From: Corynebacterium maris DSM 45190
GTDB lineage: Bacteria > Actinomycetota > Actinomycetes > Mycobacteriales > Mycobacteriaceae
DNA: 64,000 nt
Reading direction: 5' to 3'
Assembly: GCF_000442645.1 (NCBI RefSeq)
Contig: NC_021915.1
Span: 1-64,000 of the forward strand
Shown here: positions 19,562 through 28,000 of the stretch, piece after piece
Position numbering within the stretch: the first letter of the stretch is position 1
How the letters are laid out: every line of letters starts with the position of its first letter
Notes under the pieces: generated by a model
Seen by the model: only the letters and a program-made list of their open reading frames with translations
What the model was told of the DNA's origin: nothing
Database searches by the model: none
Program-made: the position numbers and the translations under genes

Positions 19562-20563
19562 CTACATGTTCTTCTTGTGCTTTTCCATCTCCTCGCGGGT
19601 GTCTTCCTTTTCTTCTGCGTCCGCGTCGGCGTCCGCTGGCTGAGCGGCGGACTCGCCCGCGTGGTCGTAGACGTTGCCGTCGCCGACGCGCTCACCGGAG
19701 GCCTTCTTGACGGCCTCCTCCGCGGCGGAGTGCTGCTCAGCGGAGGGGACGTCGGTGCTGGTCTGGTCGCCCGTCTCGGGGGCGTCGGCGGTGGGGTAGG
19801 TGATCTTGGAGCGGTCGGCGGCCTCGTCCACGGGCGTGTCGGCGGAGGCGTCGTCGACGGGGGTGTGATCCACGGGGACGTTGTCGACGGGTTTGGGGGT
19901 GCGGGCAGTGGCGTCCTCAGTCATGGCTTCCTCAGTGGTGGTCGAGTAAACGAGTTCGGACTGGCGCTTTCCGGAATGCTCCTCCACGCGCGGAGGAGTG
20001 TCCAGGACCGGGGACTGGCGGCGATTGGTGATCACGTAGTACACCACGCCACCGCCGGCGGCCAGCAGCGCGATCACGCCGGCGACGATACCGCCGGTGC
20101 GCAGCTTCTTCCGGCGTTCGGCGCGACGGGCGGCCTTACCGGTCATCTTGTCGGTGACCTTCTGTGCGGCCTTCTCCGCGCGCTTGGCCACTCGCTTGGA
20201 GGTCTTCTTCGGGTTGCGGCGGAACTTCTTCACGGCCTTGCCCATTTTGGTGGAGCTTTCGTCCGCGGCCTTGGAGGCCCGCAGCATCCAGTCGGAGAAG
20301 TTGCCGTCGAGGTCCTCGCGGGCGTTGGCCACCCGCAGGCGGGCGCTCTGAGCGACGGGGCCGGCGGCCAACAGCGCCCGGCGACCCTCCGCGTCGAGGG
20401 AGCGCACTCGCTCGCGCAGGTCCTGCACGTTCAGGGCGGATTGGCGCAGCTCCTCGTAATCGGAGTCGTTGCGCTCGTCGCTGCGGTCCTTGAGCTTTTC
20501 GCGCAGAGAATTCATCATCTGAAAGCTCTGCTTGAGCAGAGCGGTATTGGCGGGGAATGCCAT
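19562..20563 (-). CDS. Membrane-anchored protein with basic cytoplasmic and acidic tail regions
   Basis: A protein of 333 residues (ATG 20563; GTG 20572 is the alternative). The N-terminal 100 residues form charged helices. A very basic Lys/Arg/Ala segment (about 105-155) precedes one transmembrane helix (about 157-178, GGIVAGVIALLAAGGGVVYYVI). The remaining 150 residues are acidic, Thr/Pro/Asp-rich and low-complexity, with VDHTPVDDASADTPVDE-like repeats, probably disordered outside the membrane. No known domain was recognised. It stands alone between terminators. Confidence 0.7.
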   Translation of the reverse strand: MAFPANTALLKQSFQMMNSLREKLKDRSDERNDSDYEELRQSALNVQDLRERVRSLDAEGRRALLAAGPVAQSARLRVANAREDLDGNFSDWMLRASKAADESSTKMGKAVKKFRRNPKKTSKRVAKRAEKAAQKVTDKMTGKAARRAERRKKLRTGGIVAGVIALLAAGGGVVYYVITNRRQSPVLDTPPRVEEHSGKRQSELVYSTTTEEAMTEDATARTPKPVDNVPVDHTPVDDASADTPVDEAADRSKITYPTADAPETGDQTSTDVPSAEQHSAAEEAVKKASGERVGDGNVYDHAGESAAQPADADADAEEKEDTREEMEKHKKNM

Positions 20564-20773
20564 GTTATGCACCTCAGTCCTTACAGTTCATCAGGCCGGC
20601 CACCGGCCGGAAGAGCGCGGCGGGACCGTTGATGGGTGGTCTTAACCCTAAGGCTAGTCTCGTCGGGCCGGTCGGTGGCGGAATTTTCCTCCCTCGTCGC
20701 CCTTTGTCTGCCCTCGGCGAACATTCTTCGTGGGCGGCCACCGTCGCGGGGCGCCTTCACTACACTTGACCGC

Positions 20774-21295
20774 ATGACCACTAAGACTGCTACCGCAACT
20801 CTGCACACCAACCGCGGCGACATCGTCGTCGACCTGTACGGCAACCACGCGCCGGTCACGGTCGAGAACTTCGTCGGCCTGGCCACCGGCGAGAAGGAGT
20901 ACAAGACCGAGAACGCCAAGGGTGAAAAGACCGGCCCGTTCTACGACGGCGCCGTCTTCCACCGCGTCATCGACCGTTTCATGATCCAGGGCGGCGACCC
21001 GACCGGCACCGGCCGCGGCGGCCCGGGCTACCAGTTCGCCGACGAGTTCCACCCGGAGCTGCGCTTCGACCGCCCGTACCTGCTGGCCATGGCCAACGCC
21101 GGCCCGGGCACCAACGGCTCCCAGTTCTTCATCACCGTGGCGCCGACCCCGCACCTGAACAACGCGCACACCATCTTCGGTGAGGTCACCGACGAGGCCT
21201 CGAAGAAGGTCGTCGACGAGATCGGCACCACTGAAACCGACCGCATGGACCGCCCGACCGAGCCGATCGTCATCGAGTCCATCGAGATCAAGTAG
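20774..21295 (+). CDS. ppiA: Peptidyl-prolyl cis-trans isomerase, cyclophilin type
   Basis: A 173-residue cyclophilin that speeds proline isomerisation during folding. The motif FHRVIDRFMIQGGDPTGTGRGG contains the catalytic Arg and Phe of the family; GPGTNGSQFFIT and HTIFGEV are also present. The N-terminus MTTKTATATLHTNRGDI has no signal peptide, so it is cytoplasmic. I choose ATG 20774; the upstream frame is antisense noise over the promoter. The rhomboid protease gene follows after a terminator, an order common in corynebacteria. Confidence 0.93.
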   Translation: MTTKTATATLHTNRGDIVVDLYGNHAPVTVENFVGLATGEKEYKTENAKGEKTGPFYDGAVFHRVIDRFMIQGGDPTGTGRGGPGYQFADEFHPELRFDRPYLLAMANAGPGTNGSQFFITVAPTPHLNNAHTIFGEVTDEASKKVVDEIGTTETDRMDRPTEPIVIESIEIK

Positions 21296-21319
21296 GCCTT
21301 CCTTTTACAGGCTGCGTTC

Positions 21320-21356
21320 CCGCGTCCACGGATCACGATCCGGGGGCGCGGTTTTT
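21320..21356 (+). terminator. Terminator after ppiA
   Basis: CCGCG (21320-21324) pairs with CGCGG (21347-21351), with an inner CGGAT/ATCCG stem, followed by TTTTT. It separates ppiA from the rhomboid gene. Confidence 0.8.
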
Positions 21357-21395
21357 CGTTGCTCGCCCCTCCTCGACGTCAAAGAGCCTCTCACC

Positions 21396-22079
21396 GTGAC
21401 CTTCCTGCGCACTTTCTTCCGTACCTCTCCCGCCACCGCGACGCTGATGCTGGCGTGTCTGCTGGTCTGGGCGGTGACCGTCTTTCAATCGGGGTCGGCC
21501 ACCAATTCCGTCCTGGGCAGCCCACTGGCCGGATCCTGGATCCTGTGGGGCCCGCTGGTCGCCACCGAACCCCTCGGCCCGTTACGCGCCGTCGGCGCCA
21601 TGTTCCTGCACCTGGATGTGGTCCACGTGGTGTTGAACATGATCTTCCTCGGCTACCTGGGGTGGGGCATGGAACGCTCGCTGGGCACCGGGGTGTTCAC
21701 CACCGCCTACTTCGCGGGCGGGATCGGCGCCTCGGCCGCGGTGTTATGGATGGACCCGATCTCACCGACGGCCGGGGCCTCTGGCGCGGTCTATGCGCTG
21801 ATGGCGGTGCTGGTGGCCTACATGGCACGCACCGGCGGTGACCTGCGGGCGCCGATCGTGCTCATCGCAGTAAACATCGGGTACACGGTGCTGGGCACCG
21901 GGGTGAGTTTCTGGGGTCACGTCGGCGGATTGCTCGCCGGTGCGGTGATGGCGTGGTGGGTGACCTCCCCGCGACCGCAGAGGCGATGGATCGCGGCGCT
22001 GGCCGTGCTCGCGCTGTCGGTGGGTGCGGTGCTGCTCTATGTGGCCACCTTTACTGTGACGGACCTGCCCATCAGCTGA
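21396..22079 (+). CDS. Rhomboid family intramembrane serine protease
   Basis: A 227-residue membrane protein with six hydrophobic segments. The nucleophile motif GASGAVYALMA and the catalytic-dyad His in FWGHVGGLLAGA are both visible, as is the HLDVVHVVLNM segment of the family. Rhomboids cut single-pass membrane proteins inside the bilayer. Start GTG 21396 (VTFLRTFFRTSP) fits the usual short cytoplasmic N-terminus; a longer open frame overlaps ppiA. Substrates in this organism are unknown. Confidence 0.88.
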   Translation: MTFLRTFFRTSPATATLMLACLLVWAVTVFQSGSATNSVLGSPLAGSWILWGPLVATEPLGPLRAVGAMFLHLDVVHVVLNMIFLGYLGWGMERSLGTGVFTTAYFAGGIGASAAVLWMDPISPTAGASGAVYALMAVLVAYMARTGGDLRAPIVLIAVNIGYTVLGTGVSFWGHVGGLLAGAVMAWWVTSPRPQRRWIAALAVLALSVGAVLLYVATFTVTDLPIS

Positions 22080-22085
22080 CCGTCG

Positions 22086-22407
22086 TTATCCACAGAGTAG
22101 TCCCCAGCGGTATCCACAACCGCCGGGGACTTTTTGCTGGCGGATGAAATGTTTTCCACACCCCGTCATTCGCCCATAATCATCCACACTGTCTATCCAC
22201 ATTGTGGATAACCACACTCTTGTAATTTACGAACCCCTGTGCGATCGGGTTTGTGAAAGGGGTGTGTTACCGGCTGTTTTCCGGGGTGTTTCTGCAGGAG
22301 AAACGAGTGCGGGAAAGGTGAAAGGAAAGATTCCACAGGCTGTGGAAATGGCGGTGGATAAGTAAAATCGAGAGAATTCCACAGATTACTCCACAGCCTG
22401 TGGATAA
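22086..22407. other. Second cluster of DnaA boxes in a gene-free region
   Basis: About 520 bp (22080-22599) hold no gene. Perfect boxes occur at 22086-22094 (forward), 22203-22211 and 22399-22407 (both reverse). Single-mismatch copies lie at 22110-22118, 22152-22160, 22180-22188 and 22193-22201 (forward) and 22353-22361 (reverse). At 22194-22210 two boxes form a head-to-head palindrome, TATCCACA-T-TGTGGATA. A further palindrome with TTCCACAG/CTGTGGAA arms is at 22331-22346. The density equals or exceeds that of the dnaA-dnaN origin. A role in DnaA titration, origin function or regulation is inferred. Confidence 0.75.
22099..22135 (+). terminator. Terminator after the rhomboid gene, with a DnaA-box-like loop
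   Basis: AGTCCCC and GCGG (22099-22110) pair with CCGC and GGGGACT (22120-22131), followed by TTTTT. The loop (22111-22119) reads TATCCACAA, a near-match to a DnaA box. Confidence 0.85.
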
Positions 22408-22555
22408 CTTTTTGTTGGTATGATGTTCACAGGGTGTGTACGCTCCCGCACTGTCGTTGCGGTGCGCAGCTGCACCCGGACAGTCGAAGGGGCACAGTTG
22501 TGCCTGGCGGGGTGATGCCCTCCCTGACCCCACGCGCGACTAGGAAAATGACAAC

Positions 22556-22583
22556 GGCCCTCACACCGTGTGGTGCGAGGGCC
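22556..22583 (-). terminator. Terminator after crgA
   Basis: GGCCCTC (22556-22562) pairs with GAGGGCC (22577-22583), with an inner CACC/GGTG stem. On the minus strand it follows crgA by 17 bp and precedes a moderately T-rich stretch. Confidence 0.75.
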
Positions 22584-22599
22584 GGGCAGGGCGGTGGCG

Positions 22600-22872
22600 C
22601 TAACGCCATCCCATCGTCATCAGCAGGCCGACGATGAACAGGCCGAAGCCGATGGCGTAGTTCCAGGGGCCGAGTTCGACCATGAACTGGATCTGGGGGC
22701 CGGCGAGGTAGTTGACCACCAGCCACGCCAAGCCGGCGAGCATGAAGCCGAACATCAGCACGATGTACCACTTCGGGGTGCCGCCGCTGTTGATCTTGAC
22801 CGGAGTCCGGCTCGGTGACGTGCCGCTCGACGACGGAACGGCGGAATTCTGAGTGATCTTGGCTTTAGGCAT
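22600..22872 (-). CDS. crgA: Cell division protein CrgA
   Basis: A 90-residue protein with two transmembrane helices (about 35-54 and 70-88) and a short polar N-terminus. The signature PKWYIVLMFGFMLAGLAWLVVNYL followed by GPWNYAIGFGLFIVGLLMTMGWR is diagnostic of CrgA, which recruits peptidoglycan synthases to the division septum in actinobacteria. The ATG at 22872 gives MPKAKIT. It lies just downstream of pknB, as in mycobacteria and corynebacteria. Confidence 0.93.
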   Translation of the reverse strand: MPKAKITQNSAVPSSSGTSPSRTPVKINSGGTPKWYIVLMFGFMLAGLAWLVVNYLAGPQIQFMVELGPWNYAIGFGLFIVGLLMTMGWR

Positions 22873-22957
22873 CTATATCCTTAAACACGGGGCGATTGAC
22901 GGAATCGACGTGAACTTGAGGGCAATCCTAGCAGCCGCCCCGCAGGCCGCCTGGACG

Positions 22958-24979
22958 TCAGGGCAGCCGGGGGGCGAGCTCCGCCAGGTCGAAATCGTAC
23001 AGCCGGATCGTGACATTAGCGTCGGAGCGCAATTCCTCGCCGGCGACCGGCTCGGAGACTGCGACCAGCCCTTCGTCGAGAAGCGCGCCCGTGCCCACGG
23101 GTTCGCCCACGACCAGCTGTTGGTCGCTGCCCTGCCAGCCGGCGTCGCGCAGCTCCTGCAGCGCGTCCGCCCGGTTCAGGCGAGTGACGTCCGGCATGGA
23201 CATGATCATGCCGTTGGACACCTCGAGCGTCACCGTGGACCCGGGGGCGACCTGGGAGCCGGCGTCGATGACGCGCAACACCTGCCCCTCGGGCGAGGCC
23301 GAGTCGAGGTAGCTGACGTCGGCCACCAGGTTCAACGACCCGAGCGTGGCCTGCGCCTCCTCGAGCTGCATGCCGCGCAGCGACGGCACCGTGACCAGGT
23401 TCGGCCCCGCGGAGACGGTGATGCTGACCTGGGTGCCCTTCGAGATCTGCGAGCCGGCCGCCGGGTTCTGCGACAGCACCTGGCCAGCCTCGACGGAGTC
23501 GGAGCGCTCCTCGTTGACCTGCGAGTTCAGCAGCAGACCGGCCTCGTCGAGCGCCTCCTGGGCTTCCTGGGCGGTCAGGCCGGTGAGGTCGGGCACGTCA
23601 GTGATTTCCGGGCCGCTGGACACCGACAGGGTGACGGTGGTGCCGGGGCGCAGCATCGATCCGGCGGCCGGGTCGGTGCCGGTGACGAAGCCGCGCTCGA
23701 CCTCGGGGCTGGGTTCCTCCTCGATCTCGACGGTGAAGCCGGCCTCCTCCAGCGCGGCGACGGCGTCGTTTTCCTGCCACCCGACGACGTCGGGCACCGC
23801 GGCCTCGTCAGAGATCGTCGTCGTACCGGGTTCGGAGCCGTTGCCGCCGGTGGTGCGGAAGAAGTCCAGGGCGAAGACGCCGAGGGCCACCACGATCAAC
23901 GCCGCGAGCAGGATCGCGATCCACTTCGCCCAGTTGGTGCGGGCGGCGGGGGCGGCCTGGGCCGGGTGCGCGCCGGCGGCCGTCGTCGCGGGTTCCGCTG
24001 GAGGCGGGGTGGCGGCGGCCAGTTTCGTGGCGGCCGTGCCCGCGGCCGCTCCGGCGGCGACGGGCGGGGCCACGGTGGTGGGCGCCTCCTCGTCCGCGGG
24101 GTCCACGTGGGCGCGGGCGGCCTGGGTGACGGAACCGCGGGACAGCCGCGCCAGGTCCTCGCCCATCTCGGCGGCGGATTGGTAGCGGTCCGCCGGGTGT
24201 TTGGCCATGGCGGTGAGCGTCACCGCGTCGATGTTCAAGGCGGCGGTGGGCGAGAGCGTCTCCGCGCCGATGCGCTCGGACGGCGGCTGCGGATCCTCCT
24301 GCACGTGCTGATACGCCACGGCAAACGGGCTGTCACCCGCGAAGGGAGGTTCTCCGGTGACCATTTCGTAGAGGACGCAGCCCAGGCCGTACACGTCGGA
24401 GCGGGCGTCGGCGGATTTGCCGCGGGCCTGTTCCGGCGAGAGGTACTGGGCGGTGCCGATGACCGCGGCGGTCTGGGTCATGGCGGAGGTGGCGTCGTCA
24501 AGCGCGCGGGCGATGCCGAAGTCCATGACCTTCAGCGCGCCGGTGTTGGTGACCATGACGTTCGCCGGTTTGATGTCGCGGTGGATGATGCCGGCGTCGT
24601 GGGAGGACTGCAGCGCCGAGCACACGGGCACGAGCAGTTCCGCGGCCTCGTCGGGCGAGAGCGGGCCGTCCTCGCGGACGATGCTGCGCAGGGTGCGGCC
24701 GTAGATGATCTCCATGACGATGAACGGCACCTGGAAACCCTCGATCTCGGTTTCGCCGGTGTCGTAGATGGAGACGATGTTGGGGTGGTTCAGGCGGGCG
24801 GAGTTCTGCGCCTCCCGGCGGAAGCGTTCCCGGAAGTTGACGTCGCGGGTCAGCTCCTGTTTGAGGATCTTCACGGCGACTTCCCGGCCCAGCAGGGTGT
24901 CGTCGGCGCGGTAGACGTCCGACATGCCGCCGGTGCCGATGACGTCGCCGAGTTCATACCGGTCGTTGAGCAGTGCCAT
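22958..24979 (-). CDS. pknB: Serine/threonine protein kinase PknB with PASTA domains
   Basis: A 673-residue receptor kinase that senses cell-wall fragments and phosphorylates growth and division proteins. The kinase domain has the Gly loop GTGGMSDVY, catalytic Lys37, HRDIKPAN with Asp135, and DFG at 153-155. A linker leads to one transmembrane helix (about 346-371). The outer part has four PASTA repeats, each beginning near a PDV/VPDL pattern, which bind peptidoglycan or lipid II. Its ATG overlaps the pknA stop (TAATG). It ends the minus-strand fhaA-to-pknB block. Confidence 0.95.
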   Translation of the reverse strand: MALLNDRYELGDVIGTGGMSDVYRADDTLLGREVAVKILKQELTRDVNFRERFRREAQNSARLNHPNIVSIYDTGETEIEGFQVPFIVMEIIYGRTLRSIVREDGPLSPDEAAELLVPVCSALQSSHDAGIIHRDIKPANVMVTNTGALKVMDFGIARALDDATSAMTQTAAVIGTAQYLSPEQARGKSADARSDVYGLGCVLYEMVTGEPPFAGDSPFAVAYQHVQEDPQPPSERIGAETLSPTAALNIDAVTLTAMAKHPADRYQSAAEMGEDLARLSRGSVTQAARAHVDPADEEAPTTVAPPVAAGAAAGTAATKLAAATPPPAEPATTAAGAHPAQAAPAARTNWAKWIAILLAALIVVALGVFALDFFRTTGGNGSEPGTTTISDEAAVPDVVGWQENDAVAALEEAGFTVEIEEEPSPEVERGFVTGTDPAAGSMLRPGTTVTLSVSSGPEITDVPDLTGLTAQEAQEALDEAGLLLNSQVNEERSDSVEAGQVLSQNPAAGSQISKGTQVSITVSAGPNLVTVPSLRGMQLEEAQATLGSLNLVADVSYLDSASPEGQVLRVIDAGSQVAPGSTVTLEVSNGMIMSMPDVTRLNRADALQELRDAGWQGSDQQLVVGEPVGTGALLDEGLVAVSEPVAGEELRSDANVTIRLYDFDLAELAPRLP

Positions 24980-26547
24980 TACGCGCCCCCTTCAAAGGAC
25001 TCGGGCAGTTGACCTGACTCGCCGTTCGACTCGTCGGCGGGAGGCAGTGCAGGCTGCGCGCCGTTCGTCGCGCCGCCACCGGTGCCGCCGGCGTCGTCGC
25101 CTGTGCCGTCTCCTCCATTGTTACCGGTTCCCGGGTCCGCCGGAGCCGGATCCGGCTGCGGCGGGTTCCCCGGCTGCGAGGGGCCCGGGCCCGGCGCCGG
25201 GGCCTGCGTGGTGGGCGGGCCGGCCGGTGGGGGAGCGGTCCCCGGGTCCGTCGGGCTGGGCTGCGGCTGCGGTTGCTGCGGAGCCGTCGGCTCTTGCGTC
25301 ACGGTGGTCGGCTCGACCGGGGCCTGTTCCTGCGTGGGGGTGACCCATTCAGTGACGATCTCCGGCGGCATCGTCGTGGTGGCGGGGGTCGTCGTCTCTT
25401 CCGCCTGTCCGTCGAAGACGCCGCTGGCCGCCGCCCAAATGCCCGCGGCCACGGCGCCCGCCGCGGCGAGTGCAATGAGCAGGCCCACGGCGAAACCGCC
25501 GCCGGAGCGCTGCTGTTTTCGCCGGGCGATCACGGGCTGGTCCGCCGTCCGGGGACGGCCGGGTGCGGCGCCGGCGGCCCCGGCCGCGGCCGCGGCCGGG
25601 TGGATCGTCGTCGGCTGCGCCGTCTGGCCCAGCATGTGCGTGGACGCGGTCGGCGACGGTTCGGCGGCGAGTTGGTTCATCGCCGCCGACGCCGGTTGCG
25701 GCGGGCGCTGCCCGAGCCGCACGGCGGAGACGGCCAACGCCAGTTCGTTGCCGTCGGCGAAGCGGGTGGCCGGATCCTTGCGCAACGAGATGCCGATCAA
25801 TTCCCGGGTGGGGGCGCTGACCGTCGTCGGCAGGGCGGGCGGGGCGTTGTTGACGTGCGCCAACGCCACGGACACGCCGCTGTCGCCGATGAAGGGGCGT
25901 TCGCCGGCGAGCATCTCGTAGCCCACCACGCCCAGGGAGTACACGTCGGAAGGGGCGCCGACCTCTTGGCCCTGCGCCTGCTCCGGGGAGACGTACTGGG
26001 CGGTGCCCACCACCATGCCGGTGCGCGTCAACGGCACCGCGGCCGCGGCCTTCGCGATGCCGAAGTCCGTGATCTTGACCTGGCCGTTCTGCGTGACCAG
26101 CAGGTTGCCGGGTTTGATGTCGCGGTGCACCAGCCCGTGGCGATGCAGGATCGACAGGCCGTGGGCGGCCTGCTCCATCACGTCGAGGGCGAGTTCCTCC
26201 GACAGCGCCTTCTCCCGCTGCAGCAGATCGGCCAGCGACTCGCCGCGCACGTACTCCATGATGAGGAAACAGAAGGTGTGGCCCGCCGGGTCCGGGGCCT
26301 CCCGGTAGTCGTAGGTGCGCACCACGTTGTCGGAGTGGATGTCCTCCGCCGCGACGGCCTCGTTGCGGAAGCGGGCCAAGAACTCGTCGTTGTTGGAAAA
26401 TTCCGGGCGCAGCACTTTCACGGCGACTTCGGTGTCGCTGCGGTTGTCGTCGGCGAGCCACACGGTGGACATGCCGCCGCGGCCAATCACCCATTGCAGC
26501 GTGTAATCGTCGCCGAGCAAGCCCTGCAGCTGTTCCTTGTTTTCCAT
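24979..26547 (-). CDS. pknA: Serine/threonine protein kinase PknA
   Basis: A 522-residue kinase from ATG 26547 (MENKEQLQGLLGDDY); the longer upstream frame overlaps pbpA. The kinase domain shows IGRGGMSTVWLADD, VAVKVL, HRDIKPGN and DFGIAKA. One transmembrane helix lies near 330-352, and the outer region is long, Pro/Thr/Gly-rich and low-complexity, without PASTA repeats. PknA works with PknB in controlling cell shape and division. It begins 4 bp after the pbpA stop, in the same operon. Confidence 0.94.
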   Translation of the reverse strand: MENKEQLQGLLGDDYTLQWVIGRGGMSTVWLADDNRSDTEVAVKVLRPEFSNNDEFLARFRNEAVAAEDIHSDNVVRTYDYREAPDPAGHTFCFLIMEYVRGESLADLLQREKALSEELALDVMEQAAHGLSILHRHGLVHRDIKPGNLLVTQNGQVKITDFGIAKAAAAVPLTRTGMVVGTAQYVSPEQAQGQEVGAPSDVYSLGVVGYEMLAGERPFIGDSGVSVALAHVNNAPPALPTTVSAPTRELIGISLRKDPATRFADGNELALAVSAVRLGQRPPQPASAAMNQLAAEPSPTASTHMLGQTAQPTTIHPAAAAAGAAGAAPGRPRTADQPVIARRKQQRSGGGFAVGLLIALAAAGAVAAGIWAAASGVFDGQAEETTTPATTTMPPEIVTEWVTPTQEQAPVEPTTVTQEPTAPQQPQPQPSPTDPGTAPPPAGPPTTQAPAPGPGPSQPGNPPQPDPAPADPGTGNNGGDGTGDDAGGTGGGATNGAQPALPPADESNGESGQLPESFEGGA

Positions 26548-26551
26548 GGTG

Positions 26552-28000
26552 CTAGGCACCTCCCTCGCCGGCGGCCGGGGCGGTGGCCAACATCGTGCGC
26601 CCGATGGGGGCGGCGAGCTGCCCGCCGGTGGCGCTGGCGCCGTAACCGCCGCCGTTCTTGACCACCACGGCCACCGCCACGTCCTTGGCGGGGTCATAGG
26701 CCACGTACCAGACGTGCGGGCCCACGCTGCCGTCGCCGTGTTCGGCGGTGCCCGTCTTGGAGGCGTAGCCGTTGCCGTCATAACCGGAGGTGGCCCGCTC
26801 CGAGGCGAACATCAACCCCTCCAGCGTGGCGGCCTCCTCCGGGGTGACGGCCTGGGTGATCTCCCGGGGCTCGTTTTCCCGCAGCACCGTCAGGTCGGGC
26901 TCGGTGATCGTCTCCACCAGGTAGGGCTCCATGCGGCGGCCGTCGTTGGCGACGGTCGCCGCCATCACCGCGGCCTGTAGCGCGGACATGGTCACGTCGC
27001 GCTGGCCGATGGAAGACTGCGCCACGGCGGCGGCGTCGGGCATCTCGCCCATGCCGCCGGGCGACATCTGCAGCCCCAGGTCGTAGGTCTCGCCCACGCC
27101 GAAAGCCTCGGCCGTCGACCGCAGGCCCTCCGCGCCGATGTCCGTGCTCATCTCCACGAACGCGGTGTTGCACGACAAGGAGAAGGCGGTGGTCAACGAT
27201 ACCGTCGGCGAACCGCCGCAGGTCTGGCCCGCGTAGTTGGTCAGCGTGGTGACGGTGTCCGGCAGCGTGATCTCCGCGGCGCCGGTCAGCTGCGAATCCG
27301 GGGTGTACCCGGCCTGCAGACCCGCGGCGGTGGTGATGACCTTGAAGATCGACCCCGGTGGCAACGTCTCCTGGGTCGCCGTGTTGATCAACGGCTGCCC
27401 CGGATCGTTGTTCAGCGACTCCCACGCCTGACTGGCGGTGGCGGACTCCGTCAACGGGTTCGGGTCGTACGACGGCGTCGACGCCAGCGACAACACCTCA
27501 CCCGTCGACGGGCGCATCGCCACCGCCGCGCCCTCATAACCGTTCTGCGCCAGCTGGTTGTACGTCACCTGCTGCAGATTCGGGTCGACCGTCAGCTCCA
27601 GGTTGGCGCCGCGCTGCTCTGCACCCGTCAGCGAATCCCACAACCGGGCTCCGGCGACGGTGGAATCCGTGCCGGTGAGCACCCCGTTGAAGCTGGCCTC
27701 CAGGCCGGCGGTGCCGTACTGGTCGGAGAGATAACCCAGGATGGGGCCAAACTCCACCGGCATCGTCGGATAAGAACGGTCGTAAATGCCGTTCTCATCG
27801 GCCTGCGACGCCGCGAGCACCTGCCCGCCGGCGTTGATCTGCCCGCGGTGCGTCTGCTGCATCTCGTAGAGACCGCGCGGATTCAAGGCGTTCTGGGCGT
27901 ACTCCTCTTCCCGGAAAGCCTGCACGATCGTGATGTTGATCAGCAGAATCAGCGTCAACACGAGCGCGAACAACGCGCTCCAGCGAATGGACTTGTTCAT
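26552..28000 (-). CDS. pbpA: Penicillin-binding protein PbpA (class B transpeptidase)
   Basis: A 482-residue class B penicillin-binding protein that cross-links peptidoglycan. An N-terminal membrane anchor (about 7-28) precedes a dimerisation region and the transpeptidase domain. The three active-site motifs are present: SxxK in PGSIFKVI, SxN in SLSCN, and KTG in ASKTGTAEHG. Its ATG overlaps the rodA stop (ATGA), so transpeptidase and its glycosyltransferase partner are translationally coupled. Confidence 0.94.
   Translation of the reverse strand: MNKSIRWSALFALVLTLILLINITIVQAFREEEYAQNALNPRGLYEMQQTHRGQINAGGQVLAASQADENGIYDRSYPTMPVEFGPILGYLSDQYGTAGLEASFNGVLTGTDSTVAGARLWDSLTGAEQRGANLELTVDPNLQQVTYNQLAQNGYEGAAVAMRPSTGEVLSLASTPSYDPNPLTESATASQAWESLNNDPGQPLINTATQETLPPGSIFKVITTAAGLQAGYTPDSQLTGAAEITLPDTVTTLTNYAGQTCGGSPTVSLTTAFSLSCNTAFVEMSTDIGAEGLRSTAEAFGVGETYDLGLQMSPGGMGEMPDAAAVAQSSIGQRDVTMSALQAAVMAATVANDGRRMEPYLVETITEPDLTVLRENEPREITQAVTPEEAATLEGLMFASERATSGYDGNGYASKTGTAEHGDGSVGPHVWYVAYDPAKDVAVAVVVKNGGGYGASATGGQLAAPIGRTMLATAPAAGEGGA

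Noticed and set aside
22853..25012. A 719-codon plus-strand frame across pknB
   Set aside because: Antisense shadow of the kinase and PASTA coding sequence, without a start signal or recognisable motif.
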